From Fredinandcohnia onubensis (GTDB lineage Bacteria; Bacillota; Bacilli; Bacillales; Bacillaceae_L), in NCBI RefSeq assembly GCF_002734285.1, contig NZ_NSEA01000028.1, forward strand, positions 30,100 to 94,099: a DNA stretch of 64,000 nt. The letters run 5' to 3'. Within the stretch, counting starts at the first letter, position 1; every line of letters starts with the position of its first letter. The position numbers and the translations under genes were made by a program. The notes beneath the pieces were generated by a model that saw only the letters and a list, made by a program, of their open reading frames with translations, made no database searches and was not told the origin of the DNA. Shown one piece after another: positions 43,419 through 52,512 of the stretch.

Positions 43419-44309
43419 TTGAATAAAAGGTTTTCACGAAATGTATTCATTGGAGTATGTATCACCCCAGCATTATTGTTATTAGTTCTGTTTATGGTTA
43501 TCCCAACAATTGAAGTGTTTCGGATGTCTTTATATAACTGGGGTGGTTTTTCTAACAATAAACAATTTGTAGGTTTAGATAACTTTGTTCTCTTATGGAA
43601 TGATATGAATTTTATTCGGTCATTTCAAAATTCAATTGTATTGATTGTGTTTGTTGCAGTTGTAACGATTGTGATTGCACTCTTTTTTGCATATATTTTA
43701 ACGAAAGAAAAAGTAAAAGGCGGAGGTTTCTTTCGGGTTGTGTTTTACATACCTAACATTCTATCGATTGTTGTTATAGCAGGAATTTTTTCGGCGGTTT
43801 ATGACCCAGATTCAGGTTTATTAAATAGTATTTTAAGTTTATTGTCTTTAGAAAATTTGGAGCAAAAGTGGTTGGGTGATCAAAATATTGTTATTTATAG
43901 CGTAGCTGGGGCATTAGTGTGGCAAGCAGTTGGTTATTACATGGTTATGTATATGTCTAGTATGGCAAGCATACCAGCAAGCTATTATGAAGCAGCATCA
44001 TTGGAGGGTGCTGGGAAGTTTAAGCAATTTACGAGCATAACCCTTCCGCTTATTTGGACCAATATTCGTACCACATTAACGTTTTATATTATCAGTACAA
44101 TTAACCTTAGCTTCTTACTAGTAGAAGTAATGACAGGTGGAGGGCCAGACGGCTCTACAGAGGTTTTCCTATTCTATATGTACGATCAGGCTTATACAAA
44201 CTCTACGTTTGGGTATGGAATGGCAATTGGTGTAGTCGTATTTATTTTCTCATTTACCCTTGCAGCAATTGTTAGCCGAATTACAAAGCGTGACGTACTA
44301 GAGTATTAA
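43419..44309 (+). CDS. ABC sugar transporter permease 1
   Basis: A 296-residue CUT1 permease with six helices. The EAA loop reads YYEAASLEGAGKFKQFTSIT, which contacts the ATPase. TTG start at 43419 with AGGTGG upstream; a GTG at 43410 overlaps the ribosome site. It is followed 16 bp later by the second permease. Confidence 0.9.
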   Translation: MNKRFSRNVFIGVCITPALLLLVLFMVIPTIEVFRMSLYNWGGFSNNKQFVGLDNFVLLWNDMNFIRSFQNSIVLIVFVAVVTIVIALFFAYILTKEKVKGGGFFRVVFYIPNILSIVVIAGIFSAVYDPDSGLLNSILSLLSLENLEQKWLGDQNIVIYSVAGALVWQAVGYYMVMYMSSMASIPASYYEAASLEGAGKFKQFTSITLPLIWTNIRTTLTFYIISTINLSFLLVEVMTGGGPDGSTEVFLFYMYDQAYTNSTFGYGMAIGVVVFIFSFTLAAIVSRITKRDVLEY

Positions 44310-44325
44310 GGAGGTACGAGAATAA

Positions 44326-45207
44326 ATGAAAAAATCAAAAGGCTTCAGTACAGATACTCTATATAAACTATTTATCTATGTAGCACTGATTACGCTTGCA
44401 ATTTCTATTCTTGTACCAGTGGCATGGGTATTTCTAGCTTCCCTTAAGGAAAACTCTGAATTTTATGGAAGTCCTTGGAGTCTCCCAATGGGGTTACATT
44501 TAGATAATTTTGTAGAGGCTTTCAATGAAGCTAGCATGGGTGAGTATCTCATAAACTCAATAGTAGTTACTTCAATGGCTCTGCTTATTCTATTAGTTGT
44601 TGCTCTACCTGCAGCCTATGTTTTATCTAGATTCCAGTTCAAAGGGAGTTCGTTTATTAACTCATTTGTTAAGGCAGGACTGTTTATAAATGTGAGCTAT
44701 ATTGTCGTCCCAATCTTTCTAATGCTACTGGATTGGGATGCAGCTGCAAGACTAATTATTGGAGATGGCTTCTTTTTAAATAACCGCTTTATGTTGGCAC
44801 TCATCTACGCATCTACTGCGTTACCATTTACGATTTATCTGTTATCTAGTTATTTCCAAACGCTTCCTTCTGATTATGAAGAAGCAGCAGGAATTGACGG
44901 TGCTGGGTATTACAGAACAATGTTTTCGGTCATGCTTCCGATGGCCAAACCAAGTATAATCATCGTTATTTTGTTTAACTTCCTCTTATTTTGGAATGAA
45001 TATATTTTGGCATTAACCTTAATGCCAGGTGAACATAAAACACTACCAGTAGGCTTATTAAACTTAATGGCAGCAGAACGCGCAGCAGCCAATTACGGAC
45101 CGATGTATGCCGGAATGGTGATCGTCATGTTACCAACTTTAATTTTATTTATCGCATTACAAAAACGACTCACTCAAGGTATGACAGTCGGAGGATTGAA
45201 AGGATAG
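44326..45207 (+). CDS. ABC sugar transporter permease 2
   Basis: A 293-residue CUT1 permease of the MalG type. The EAA loop reads YEEAAGIDGAGYYRTMFSVM, and the C-terminus has QKRLTQGMTVGGLKG, typical for this subunit. No ATPase gene is in the cluster, so a shared MsmX-type ATPase is probably used. AAGGAGG lies upstream of the ATG. Confidence 0.9.
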   Translation: MKKSKGFSTDTLYKLFIYVALITLAISILVPVAWVFLASLKENSEFYGSPWSLPMGLHLDNFVEAFNEASMGEYLINSIVVTSMALLILLVVALPAAYVLSRFQFKGSSFINSFVKAGLFINVSYIVVPIFLMLLDWDAAARLIIGDGFFLNNRFMLALIYASTALPFTIYLLSSYFQTLPSDYEEAAGIDGAGYYRTMFSVMLPMAKPSIIIVILFNFLLFWNEYILALTLMPGEHKTLPVGLLNLMAAERAAANYGPMYAGMVIVMLPTLILFIALQKRLTQGMTVGGLKG

Positions 45208-45216
45208 GTGGAATAA

Positions 45217-47376
45217 ATGAACAATCAAAAAGGCAGAGTAACCCTCCCTAGCCAACAAAACTTCTTAAAAGAGACGAAAGAATTAATGGAACGGTGGGGT
45301 GCAGATGCTTTACGTGATAGTGATGGGACAAAGCTCGATGAAGAAATAAAACAGCTAAACGCAAAAATTTATACAACCTATTTTGTTGCCCGTGGCCATA
45401 ACGAGTTTGCGAATCAGCATCTTGAAGAAATGCAGCAACTATATCTTATGTCTCAATTCAATACAGCAAACGAAACAAGACTGGAAATTGCATTTTTAGA
45501 AGGTTATTTTGAAGAACAGGTAACAGCCGATTATGTTCATGACCCTAAAGAATGGTGGGAAGTAATCGACCGGACGACTGGAGAATTAGTTAGTACAGAA
45601 AGTTGGGAAGTAAAGAAGGAAGAAAATACAGTCATTATACATGATGCTACACCATGGCATGAATATACTGTTTCTTTCTTAGCATATATGAAATGGGATC
45701 CTACTCATATGTATAATCATATCACCAATGATTGGGGCGATAAACCTCATGAAATCCCGTTTGATGTTCGTCAACCGCACTCTAACAAATTTGTGAAAGA
45801 AACACTTAAAAAATGGTTGGCTGAAAATCCTGATACAGATGTTGTTCGGTTCACAACGTTCTTCTACCATTTCACCTTGGTCTTTAATAATCTAGCAAAA
45901 GAAAAATTTGTTGACTGGTTTGGTTATGGGGCAAGTGTTTCGGTTGCAGCACTAAAGGCATTTGAAAAAGAAAAAGGGTATCGTTTACGACCTGAAGATA
46001 TTGTCGACCAAGGTTACTATAATACAACTTTCCGTGTTCCTTCCAAAGCATATCTAGATTATATGGATTTTATTCAAAAGTTTGTTGCTCGGGAAGTTAA
46101 AGAACTTGTTGCGTTAGTCCATGAAAGTGGGAAGGAGTCCATGATGTTCTTAGGAGACAACTGGATTGGAACGGAACCATATGGAGATTATTTTAAGGAG
46201 ACCGGTCTCGATGCTGTAGTAGGTAGTGTTGGAGATGGATCAACGCTACGGATTATCTCAGATATACCACATGTGAAGTATACGGAAGGACGATTTTTAC
46301 CATACTTTTTTCCTGATACTTTTTATGACGGGAACGATCCAGTTCAGGAAGCAAATGCAATTTGGTTAAGTGCGAGAAGAGCTCTTATGCGAAGTCCTCT
46401 TGATCGTATTGGCTATGGCGGCTATTTAAGTTTAGCTTACAAGTTTCCAGAATTTGTAGAGTTTGTTGAAAACCTGACAAATGAATATCGTGACATTTAC
46501 GACAAGATTAAGGGTGTTAAACCATATACAGGACTTAAGGTGGCCGTTTTAAATTCATGGGGGAAACTCAGAACATGGCAAACTCATTTGGTTGCACATG
46601 GAAAACCATATAAACAAGCCTATTCGTATCATGGAATTCTAGAATCACTTAGTGGTGCGGCAGTAGATGTTACTTTTATTAGTTTTGACGATGTGATTGA
46701 AAATGGTGTACCGCAGGATATTGATGTCATTATCAATGCAGGGGATGCTGGTACGGCTTTCTCCGGTGGAGAGAGATGGCTTGACGAAAGACTCACTTCG
46801 ACCCTAAGAAAATGGGTTTATAATGGCGGTGGATTTATTGGAGTTGGAGAGCCGACAGCATATCACCGTGAGGGGCGCTACTTTCAATTGGCAAATGTCC
46901 TTGGTGTTGATAAGGAGTTAGGCTATAGCTTATCAACTAATAAATACTTTGTTGAAGCAGTTAGCTCCCATTTTATTACGGAAGATATCAGTGAATATGA
47001 TTTTGGTGAATCCGTTAAAAATATTTATTCATTACGTGAAGATACGGAAATCATTGAGTACTCTGATGGTGAAATTCACCTTTCTAGTTCCTCTTTTGGT
47101 AAAGGAAGAAGCGTATATATTGCCGGCCTTCCTTATAGCTTAGAGAATACTAGGTTACTAATGAGAGCGATGTTTTATGCAGCACAAAAAGAAGCTGATT
47201 TTAAAAAATGGTACTCTTCTAATTTGAATTGTGAAGTTCATGCATATCCAGAAGCAAAACGATATGCAGTTGTAAATAATTCTACTGAAGAACAAAAAAC
47301 AGTTGTTTATAAAGGCTCAGGCGAAAAAATAGAGATTAACCTAAATCCAAGTGAAATCAAATGGGAGGAATATTAA
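45217..47376 (+). CDS. gnpA: GH112 1,3-beta-galactosyl-N-acetylhexosamine phosphorylase
   Basis: A 719-residue intracellular phosphorylase: Gal-beta-1,3-GalNAc (or -GlcNAc) + Pi gives alpha-Gal-1-P + GalNAc (or GlcNAc). The GH112 opening GRVTLPSQQNF, the segment VRFTTFFYHFTLVFN and FLGDNWIGTEPYGDYF are diagnostic; Asp314 in GDNWIG matches the general-acid Asp (Asp313) of the bifidobacterial enzyme. The barrel is followed by a glutamine-amidotransferase-like middle domain and a C-terminal beta domain. AGGTGG precedes the ATG, 9 bp after the permease gene. The upstream GH101 points to galacto-N-biose as the natural substrate. Confidence 0.93.
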   Translation: MNNQKGRVTLPSQQNFLKETKELMERWGADALRDSDGTKLDEEIKQLNAKIYTTYFVARGHNEFANQHLEEMQQLYLMSQFNTANETRLEIAFLEGYFEEQVTADYVHDPKEWWEVIDRTTGELVSTESWEVKKEENTVIIHDATPWHEYTVSFLAYMKWDPTHMYNHITNDWGDKPHEIPFDVRQPHSNKFVKETLKKWLAENPDTDVVRFTTFFYHFTLVFNNLAKEKFVDWFGYGASVSVAALKAFEKEKGYRLRPEDIVDQGYYNTTFRVPSKAYLDYMDFIQKFVAREVKELVALVHESGKESMMFLGDNWIGTEPYGDYFKETGLDAVVGSVGDGSTLRIISDIPHVKYTEGRFLPYFFPDTFYDGNDPVQEANAIWLSARRALMRSPLDRIGYGGYLSLAYKFPEFVEFVENLTNEYRDIYDKIKGVKPYTGLKVAVLNSWGKLRTWQTHLVAHGKPYKQAYSYHGILESLSGAAVDVTFISFDDVIENGVPQDIDVIINAGDAGTAFSGGERWLDERLTSTLRKWVYNGGGFIGVGEPTAYHREGRYFQLANVLGVDKELGYSLSTNKYFVEAVSSHFITEDISEYDFGESVKNIYSLREDTEIIEYSDGEIHLSSSSFGKGRSVYIAGLPYSLENTRLLMRAMFYAAQKEADFKKWYSSNLNCEVHAYPEAKRYAVVNNSTEEQKTVVYKGSGEKIEINLNPSEIKWEEY

Positions 47377-47377
47377 C

Positions 47378-47545
47378 ATGAGGGACCATGTGAAACTCAT
47401 TCTAAAATTTGTGTTCTTTCTCTTTTGCTTATTCTTAATTATTTATGGACAAAAAACAGTAGGAAAGTTGGAGTTGTTTATTCAATTACTGGGTCTTTCT
47501 GGTTTGCTATTTCTTTTGTGGAACTATAATCGAAAGTTTGTTTAG
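47378..47545 (+). CDS. Small two-helix membrane protein (DUF6903-like)
   Basis: A 55-residue protein with two membrane helices: LILKFVFFLFCLFLIIYGQK and FIQLLGLSGLLFLLW, ending NYNRKFV. I recall similar small proteins (DUF6903) next to GH112 genes in Firmicutes; the function is unknown. The ATG is 1 bp after the GH112 stop, and GGGAGG lies inside the GH112 end. A longer start at 47351 is less likely. Confidence 0.65.
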   Translation: MRDHVKLILKFVFFLFCLFLIIYGQKTVGKLELFIQLLGLSGLLFLLWNYNRKFV

Positions 47546-47574
47546 CGTTGTTAGTGAGGAACAATGTCTGAACA

Positions 47575-47640
47575 AGGCTTCGGTGTTTGTTAGGATTCAA
47601 ATCATATAAGTAGAAATCTGAACATATTACGCCGAAGCCT
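47575..47640. other. Long-range inverted repeat in a 134-bp gap
   Basis: AGGCTTCGGTG pairs with TACGCCGAAGCCT across about 45 bases. It has no T-tract, so it is not a clear terminator; it may be a regulatory or mRNA-stabilising structure between the small membrane gene and the kinase gene. Confidence 0.4.
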
Positions 47641-47679
47641 CACTTTAGGAAAAAAGAAAAGGAAGGGGAGGAATCTTGC

Positions 47680-48582
47680 ATGAAATATGCAATTGGGCTT
47701 GATATTGGGGGAACTAAGATTGCTGCTGGAATCGTCAATGAAAAAGGTGACTTAATTCAAAAAGAGATTTTGCCTAGTGATCCCTCCGATCAAGAAAGAA
47801 TGTTTTCACAGGTAAAAAAATGTGTAGAACAACTTCTGAATCATTCTAGTATTCCCATTGACCAAATTTATGGAATTGGAGCTGGGATTCCTGGGAAGGT
47901 TGATCGAGCTAAAGGTGTTGCCGTGTTTCAGAACAATCTTCCGTGGAGTAACTTTCCGTTTATAAGAAGAATCAAGGAATCATTGAAAATTGAAAATGTC
48001 GTCATTGACAACGACGTTTACATGGCAGCTTTTGCAGAATGGAAAGAGGCAAACCTTAATAAGGATGAGTTGTTTGTGTACTGTACCATCAGTACAGGGA
48101 TAGCTATTTCCATTATTCAAGGAGGGGAGTTTATACGTGGAGCTGGTTTTGCAGGAGAATTAGGATTAATTCCAGTTTACGCTCCTGGTGAAGAAACTCC
48201 TGTCATGAGACTAGAAGAAACTGCTGCTGGACCTGCATTAGAGAAACGCGCAAAGAAGGTATACGCTGATGACTCGTTTACAACGAAGATGATTTTTGAT
48301 GCATATATTGCCGGTGACCTTACAGCTAGAAAGCTAATTAATGATATGGTTACTTCCTTATCACATGGCATTTATATGATTAATAGCTTATTGGATCCGC
48401 ACCTAATAGTGTTTGGTGGAAGTGTTGCATCAAAAAATTCATTCTTATTGGGTCTTCTAAAAGAAAGGTTAGCTGAATTCGTAATTGATGAACAGAAACA
48501 TAGTTTAGAAGATTTGAAAATGAGTCACTTGGGAAATGAACAAGGTATTATTGGCGCAGGTTTACGAGTGTTTCACCCGTAA
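47680..48582 (+). CDS. ROK-family sugar kinase, probable GalNAc kinase
   Basis: A 300-residue ROK protein. The phosphate motif DIGGTKIAAGIV is at residues 7-18, and VVIDNDVYMAAFAEW contains the catalytic Asp. The usual ROK zinc site (CxCGxxGCxE) is missing: the equivalent region reads YAPGEETPVMRLEETAAG. By context it would make GalNAc-6-phosphate, the step needed after the phosphorylase. No DNA-binding domain is present, so it is a kinase and not a repressor. GGGGAGG precedes the ATG. Confidence 0.82.
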   Translation: MKYAIGLDIGGTKIAAGIVNEKGDLIQKEILPSDPSDQERMFSQVKKCVEQLLNHSSIPIDQIYGIGAGIPGKVDRAKGVAVFQNNLPWSNFPFIRRIKESLKIENVVIDNDVYMAAFAEWKEANLNKDELFVYCTISTGIAISIIQGGEFIRGAGFAGELGLIPVYAPGEETPVMRLEETAAGPALEKRAKKVYADDSFTTKMIFDAYIAGDLTARKLINDMVTSLSHGIYMINSLLDPHLIVFGGSVASKNSFLLGLLKERLAEFVIDEQKHSLEDLKMSHLGNEQGIIGAGLRVFHP

Positions 48583-48641
48583 CATATTTTTTCTGAAATT
48601 GATTAATCAGCCAATATTAGTAATGTTAGGAGGAAATCTGA

Positions 48642-49808
48642 ATGTTTGAGCTAAAAGAATCGGAACTAAGTATCATAGGGGCAGCGATTACAACAAGGGA
48701 AATCAAACAGCAGCCTCAACTATGGGAGGAAACATTTCAAACCTATAAAGAACATCAATTAGACATTTCTTCATTTTTACTAAATATATCGGACCGTCAC
48801 GAAAGGATTCGTATCATTTTTACAGGTGCAGGAACTTCTGCATATGTAGGTGATACGGTTACCCCTTATTTGAAAGAAAAGCTTGATGAGAATAAATGGG
48901 ATTTGATGAGTATTCCTACAACAACCTTGGTATCCAATCCGTATCAATACTTTAAGAAAGATATACCCACATTATTAATCTCTTTTGCAAGAAGTGGAAA
49001 CAGCCCGGAAAGTTTAGCTGCAGTCGAGTTAGCAAAAAATATGGTCAAGGACCTTTATCAGATTACGATTACATGTGCATCTGAAGGAAAGTTAGCTCTG
49101 AATGCAGAAGGGGATGAAAGTAACTTTCTATTATTAATGCCTTCAAACTCTAATGACCAAGGTTTTGCGATGACAGGTAGTTATACGTGTATGACATTAG
49201 CAGCATTACTTGTTTTAGATCCGCAAGCTACAGAGGTAAAAGAAGGGTATGTATCAACCATTTGTAAGATGGGAAGTAGCGTGGTGGAAAGGGAAGAGGA
49301 TATTCAAAGATATGTTGATGCTGATGTTAGTCGTATCGTTTATCTTGGTTCGGGTAGTTTAGAAGGTTTAGCGAGAGAAGCACAATTGAAGGTTTTAGAG
49401 TTAACTGCAGGCCAAATTGCAACTGGATTTGATTCTTCTTTGGGATATAGACATGGACCAAAATCATTTGTTCATGAAAAGTCTAATATTTTTGTATTCG
49501 TATCTAACCATCCTTATACACGTAAATATGATTTGGATATGCTCCATGAATTAAAAGAGGATGCTGTAGCTAAGCATGTTTGTTCAATTGAAATAACTGG
49601 CGAAGTGAATTTCAATGGTGAAAGCTTTCAATTTAGTGAAGAAGCCCAATCAATCCCAGATGCATATATTGCGTTGCCATACGTCATGTTTGCACAGACG
49701 ATTTCCTTATTGTTTTCAGTTAAGGTAGGCAATAAACCGGATACTCCTTCCCCGACCGGAATAGTTAATCGAGTAGTTAAAGGGGTTACCATTCATAGCT
49801 ATGAATAA
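48642..49808 (+). CDS. agaS: Galactosamine-6-phosphate deaminase/isomerase AgaS (SIS protein)
   Basis: A 388-residue protein with two SIS domains. Features of AgaS are ATTREIKQQPQLWEETF at the N-terminus, FTGAGTSAYVGD and FARSGNSPESLAAVELA in the first SIS domain, SNDQGFAMTGSYTCM, and YRHGPKSFV in the second. It would convert galactosamine-6-P to tagatose-6-P and ammonia. This requires prior deacetylation of GalNAc-6-P, for which no gene is present here. AGGAGG lies 7 bases upstream of the ATG. Confidence 0.9.
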   Translation: MFELKESELSIIGAAITTREIKQQPQLWEETFQTYKEHQLDISSFLLNISDRHERIRIIFTGAGTSAYVGDTVTPYLKEKLDENKWDLMSIPTTTLVSNPYQYFKKDIPTLLISFARSGNSPESLAAVELAKNMVKDLYQITITCASEGKLALNAEGDESNFLLLMPSNSNDQGFAMTGSYTCMTLAALLVLDPQATEVKEGYVSTICKMGSSVVEREEDIQRYVDADVSRIVYLGSGSLEGLAREAQLKVLELTAGQIATGFDSSLGYRHGPKSFVHEKSNIFVFVSNHPYTRKYDLDMLHELKEDAVAKHVCSIEITGEVNFNGESFQFSEEAQSIPDAYIALPYVMFAQTISLLFSVKVGNKPDTPSPTGIVNRVVKGVTIHSYE

Positions 49809-49893
49809 TCCATAATAAAAGTTTGTCTATGGACTACTCGCAATTTATTTTCTAAGACGATGGCAATATGAATAGTAGAAAGAGGTGTAGCTA

Positions 49894-50826
49894 GTGATAC
49901 TATCAGTAACAATGAATCCCTCTGTAGATATCTATTATCCGCTTGAAACCCTCGTGTTAGATGGCGTAAACCGAGTTGACATTGTCCGTAAAACAGCAGG
50001 TGGAAAGGGATTGAATGTGGCGAGAGTCATCCATCAATTGGATGGAGACGTCACTGCTACTGGGTTAATTGGGGGTACACTAGGAAACTTTATTGTTAAT
50101 GAGTTAAACAAGCACGGGATTGTGAATGCCTTTATCGAAACAGAGAAAGAATCTCGAAATTGTATTGCTATTGTTCATGAAGGAAAACAGACCGAGATAT
50201 TGGAATCTGGCCCAACTATATCTGTTGAAGAAGGACAGCTATTTCTTCAAAAGTTTGAGAGCTTACTAACAAAGGTATCTCTTGTTACGATTTCAGGCAG
50301 TCTTCCTAAGGGGATAGAATCATCTTTTTATCATCAACTACTTATTCTTTGTAACCAAAAAGGTATCAAGGTGATTTTGGATGCTTCAGGTGAGCCGTTA
50401 CGACAGGCGTTATTACAAAGTGAGAAACTATTTGCGATAAAGCCTAATCTCGAGGAACTTGTTCATTTAATAGGTAGAGATGTCCATTTAGATAACAACG
50501 GATTAATAGATGTATTGAGTGATAATCTATTTGCAAGCGTTGAATGTGTGCTTGTATCGCTTGGTAGATTGGGTGCTTTCGTTAAATATAAGGAAGTCTT
50601 TTATAGAGTAAAAATACCAGAAATAGAGGTTATTAACCCAGTAGGTTCAGGTGACGCAACAGTTGCGGGAATGGCTGTAGCTCTTCAAAAAGAAGATTCT
50701 ATTAAAGGCGTGTTTGCATCAGCAATGGCAGCGGGTATGGCCAATGCGATCGAGGCTGGTACTGGAACTGTGAATTTACAAAATTATAAGCGGTTTTATG
50801 ACATGGTAGAAGTGATTGAAATCTAG
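49894..50826 (+). CDS. lacC: PfkB-type tagatose-6-phosphate kinase
   Basis: A 310-residue PfkB kinase of the LacC/FruK group. VTMNPSVDIYY and RKTAGGKGLNVARVI are the N-terminal signature, and INPVGSGDATVAGMAVAL carries the catalytic Asp. It would phosphorylate tagatose-6-P to tagatose-1,6-bisphosphate, with ATP. FruK-like activity on fructose-1-P is the alternative; the following aldolase gene favours LacC. GTG start with AGAGGTG upstream. Confidence 0.87.
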   Translation: MILSVTMNPSVDIYYPLETLVLDGVNRVDIVRKTAGGKGLNVARVIHQLDGDVTATGLIGGTLGNFIVNELNKHGIVNAFIETEKESRNCIAIVHEGKQTEILESGPTISVEEGQLFLQKFESLLTKVSLVTISGSLPKGIESSFYHQLLILCNQKGIKVILDASGEPLRQALLQSEKLFAIKPNLEELVHLIGRDVHLDNNGLIDVLSDNLFASVECVLVSLGRLGAFVKYKEVFYRVKIPEIEVINPVGSGDATVAGMAVALQKEDSIKGVFASAMAAGMANAIEAGTGTVNLQNYKRFYDMVEVIEI

Positions 50827-50844
50827 CGAGAAGAGGTGTCTAAC

Positions 50845-51849
50845 ATGAGGATATCAGAGAAGAAACTAGGAGCAATGAAGCGACTTTCGGATGAAAATGG
50901 GATTATTGGTGCATTAGCGATTGATCAACGTGGTTCAATCAAAAAAATGATTGCGCAGCACGATCATTCAGGAAAATTTGGCGATGATGGCATTGTTGAT
51001 TTTAAAAAGATTGTTTCAGAGGAACTAACACCATTTGCAAGTTCAATTTTACTTGACCCAGAATATGGGCTACCTGCATCAAAGGTACGTAGTCATAAAG
51101 CTGGTTTAATTCTTGCATATGAGAAGACAGGCTATGACGCATCTGAGCCAGGTAGATTGCCAGATTTATTGGATGATTGGTCTGTAAAACGCTTGAAAGA
51201 AGCAGGAGCAGACGGAATTAAATTCTTACTTTACTACGATGTAGATGAGGATCCAAAGATTAATGAATATAAACATGTCTATATGGAACGTGTTGGTTCT
51301 GAATGTGCCGGTGAGGATATTCCATTCTTTTTGGAAATCTTAACGTATGACGCAACTATTCAGAATGAAAGAGGAATAGAATTTGCTAAAGTCCGTCCTC
51401 ACAAGGTAATCGGAGCAATGAAGGAGTTTTCAAGACCAAGATATCAAGCTGATGTTCTAAAGGTAGAAACACCTGTCAACATGAACTTTGTAGAAGGCTA
51501 TGCTAAGGATGAAGAAGTCTATAGCCAAGAAGAGGCCAAACGTTTTTTTAGAGAACAAAACAAAGTAACTAACTTACCTTTTATTTTCTTGAGTGGGGGA
51601 GTTAGTGCAAAACTGTTTCAAGAAACACTTATCTTCGCTTCTGAGGCTGGTTCTAATTTTAATGGAGTCCTATGTGGCCGAGCAACATGGAAAGATGGGG
51701 TGGAAGCCTTTGCGAAAGAAGGAGAAACGGTAGGGAGTAAGTGGTTACAAACAACGGGTAGAGATAATATAGAAGCCTTAAATAGCGTTTTAAAAAAGAC
51801 AGCAGTTTCCTGGTTTGGAAAGGTAGAAGGTAGTTTGGTTGAGAAGTAA
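50845..51849 (+). CDS. lacD: Tagatose-1,6-bisphosphate aldolase LacD
   Basis: A 334-residue class I (Schiff base) aldolase that splits tagatose-1,6-bisphosphate to dihydroxyacetone phosphate and glyceraldehyde-3-phosphate. ALAIDQRGSIKKMI, LLDPEYGLPA, GADGIKFLLYYD and LKVETPVNMNFVEGY (active-site Lys) are LacD features. The ATG at 50845 has AGAGGTG upstream; a GTG at 50836 overlaps this site. It is the last gene of the operon; an R1 hairpin then acts as the terminator. Confidence 0.92.
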   Translation: MRISEKKLGAMKRLSDENGIIGALAIDQRGSIKKMIAQHDHSGKFGDDGIVDFKKIVSEELTPFASSILLDPEYGLPASKVRSHKAGLILAYEKTGYDASEPGRLPDLLDDWSVKRLKEAGADGIKFLLYYDVDEDPKINEYKHVYMERVGSECAGEDIPFFLEILTYDATIQNERGIEFAKVRPHKVIGAMKEFSRPRYQADVLKVETPVNMNFVEGYAKDEEVYSQEEAKRFFREQNKVTNLPFIFLSGGVSAKLFQETLIFASEAGSNFNGVLCGRATWKDGVEAFAKEGETVGSKWLQTTGRDNIEALNSVLKKTAVSWFGKVEGSLVEK

Positions 51850-51863
51850 AACTGGTATCTTTT

Positions 51864-51928
51864 AATTAAAGGGCCTGTCCCCCATCGTACGAAAGCGTTA
51901 GCGCACACGGGGGCAGGCCCTGCTTTTT
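51864..51928. repeat. R1 hairpin repeat, copy 4, acting as operon terminator
   Basis: AATTAAAGGGCCTGTCCCCC ... ACGGGGGCAGGCCCTGCTTTTT, 14 bp after the lacD stop. The rest of the gap to 52267 is AT-rich with no gene seen. Confidence 0.85.
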
Positions 51929-52267
51929 CGGTTATCTAAGTTTTTAAAATTGTATTTCTTTTTCCTTGACTATTATATTAATAAAATATAGTCCAGTAAT
52001 TTTTTAAAGCGAAAAAGGGAAAGAATCTTTGATTACCAAGTTATTAAACAAACATATAGTTTTCATCTAATGAAAAAGTATTATATGAATACTCCGATGG
52101 ATTTTTTAAAATATTTCTGCTTTTTTCTTTAGTATTTCCTCCAAGAAAGTACTATGATACTATCTTATAGGTTTTGGAATTTGAAGATATTTCATCACAG
52201 ATTAGAGTATTACTGGTTTTGATCATCACCCATTCCAAAATCATAAAAAATATTATTGGAGTGTATG

Positions 52268-52489
52268 ATGAAAACAAAAGAGAATGTTCAAAGTGAAAAT
52301 ATGGAGCTCTTAATAGAAATCTTTCATCTTAGAAATACCTTAAGCGAAATATACTCTCGAAAGGGGCCAGATAATTCTGATTATCTTTCACTTTCAATAA
52401 AGTTAAAATTACTTGTTAATATGTATATTGATGAAAAAATTTCTATGTTGAAAGACGAGTTTATTTTGTCAAAACATCACTCAAACTAA
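52268..52489 (+). CDS. Spo0E-like aspartyl-phosphate phosphatase family protein
   Basis: A 73-residue two-helix protein: ENMELLIEIFHLRNTLSEIY, then a loop and SDYLSLSIKLKLLVNMYID. The shape and the second-helix S-x-x-L-x-x-L-x-N-x-Y pattern fit Spo0E phosphatases, which dephosphorylate Spo0A~P. In the family motif SQELD the Asp is conserved, but here the position is Lys (SIKLK), so activity is doubtful. TTGGAG lies 6 bases before the ATG at 52268. Confidence 0.6.
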   Translation: MKTKENVQSENMELLIEIFHLRNTLSEIYSRKGPDNSDYLSLSIKLKLLVNMYIDEKISMLKDEFILSKHHSN

Positions 52490-52512
52490 AAGATAAAAAA
52501 CGATGATATAAA

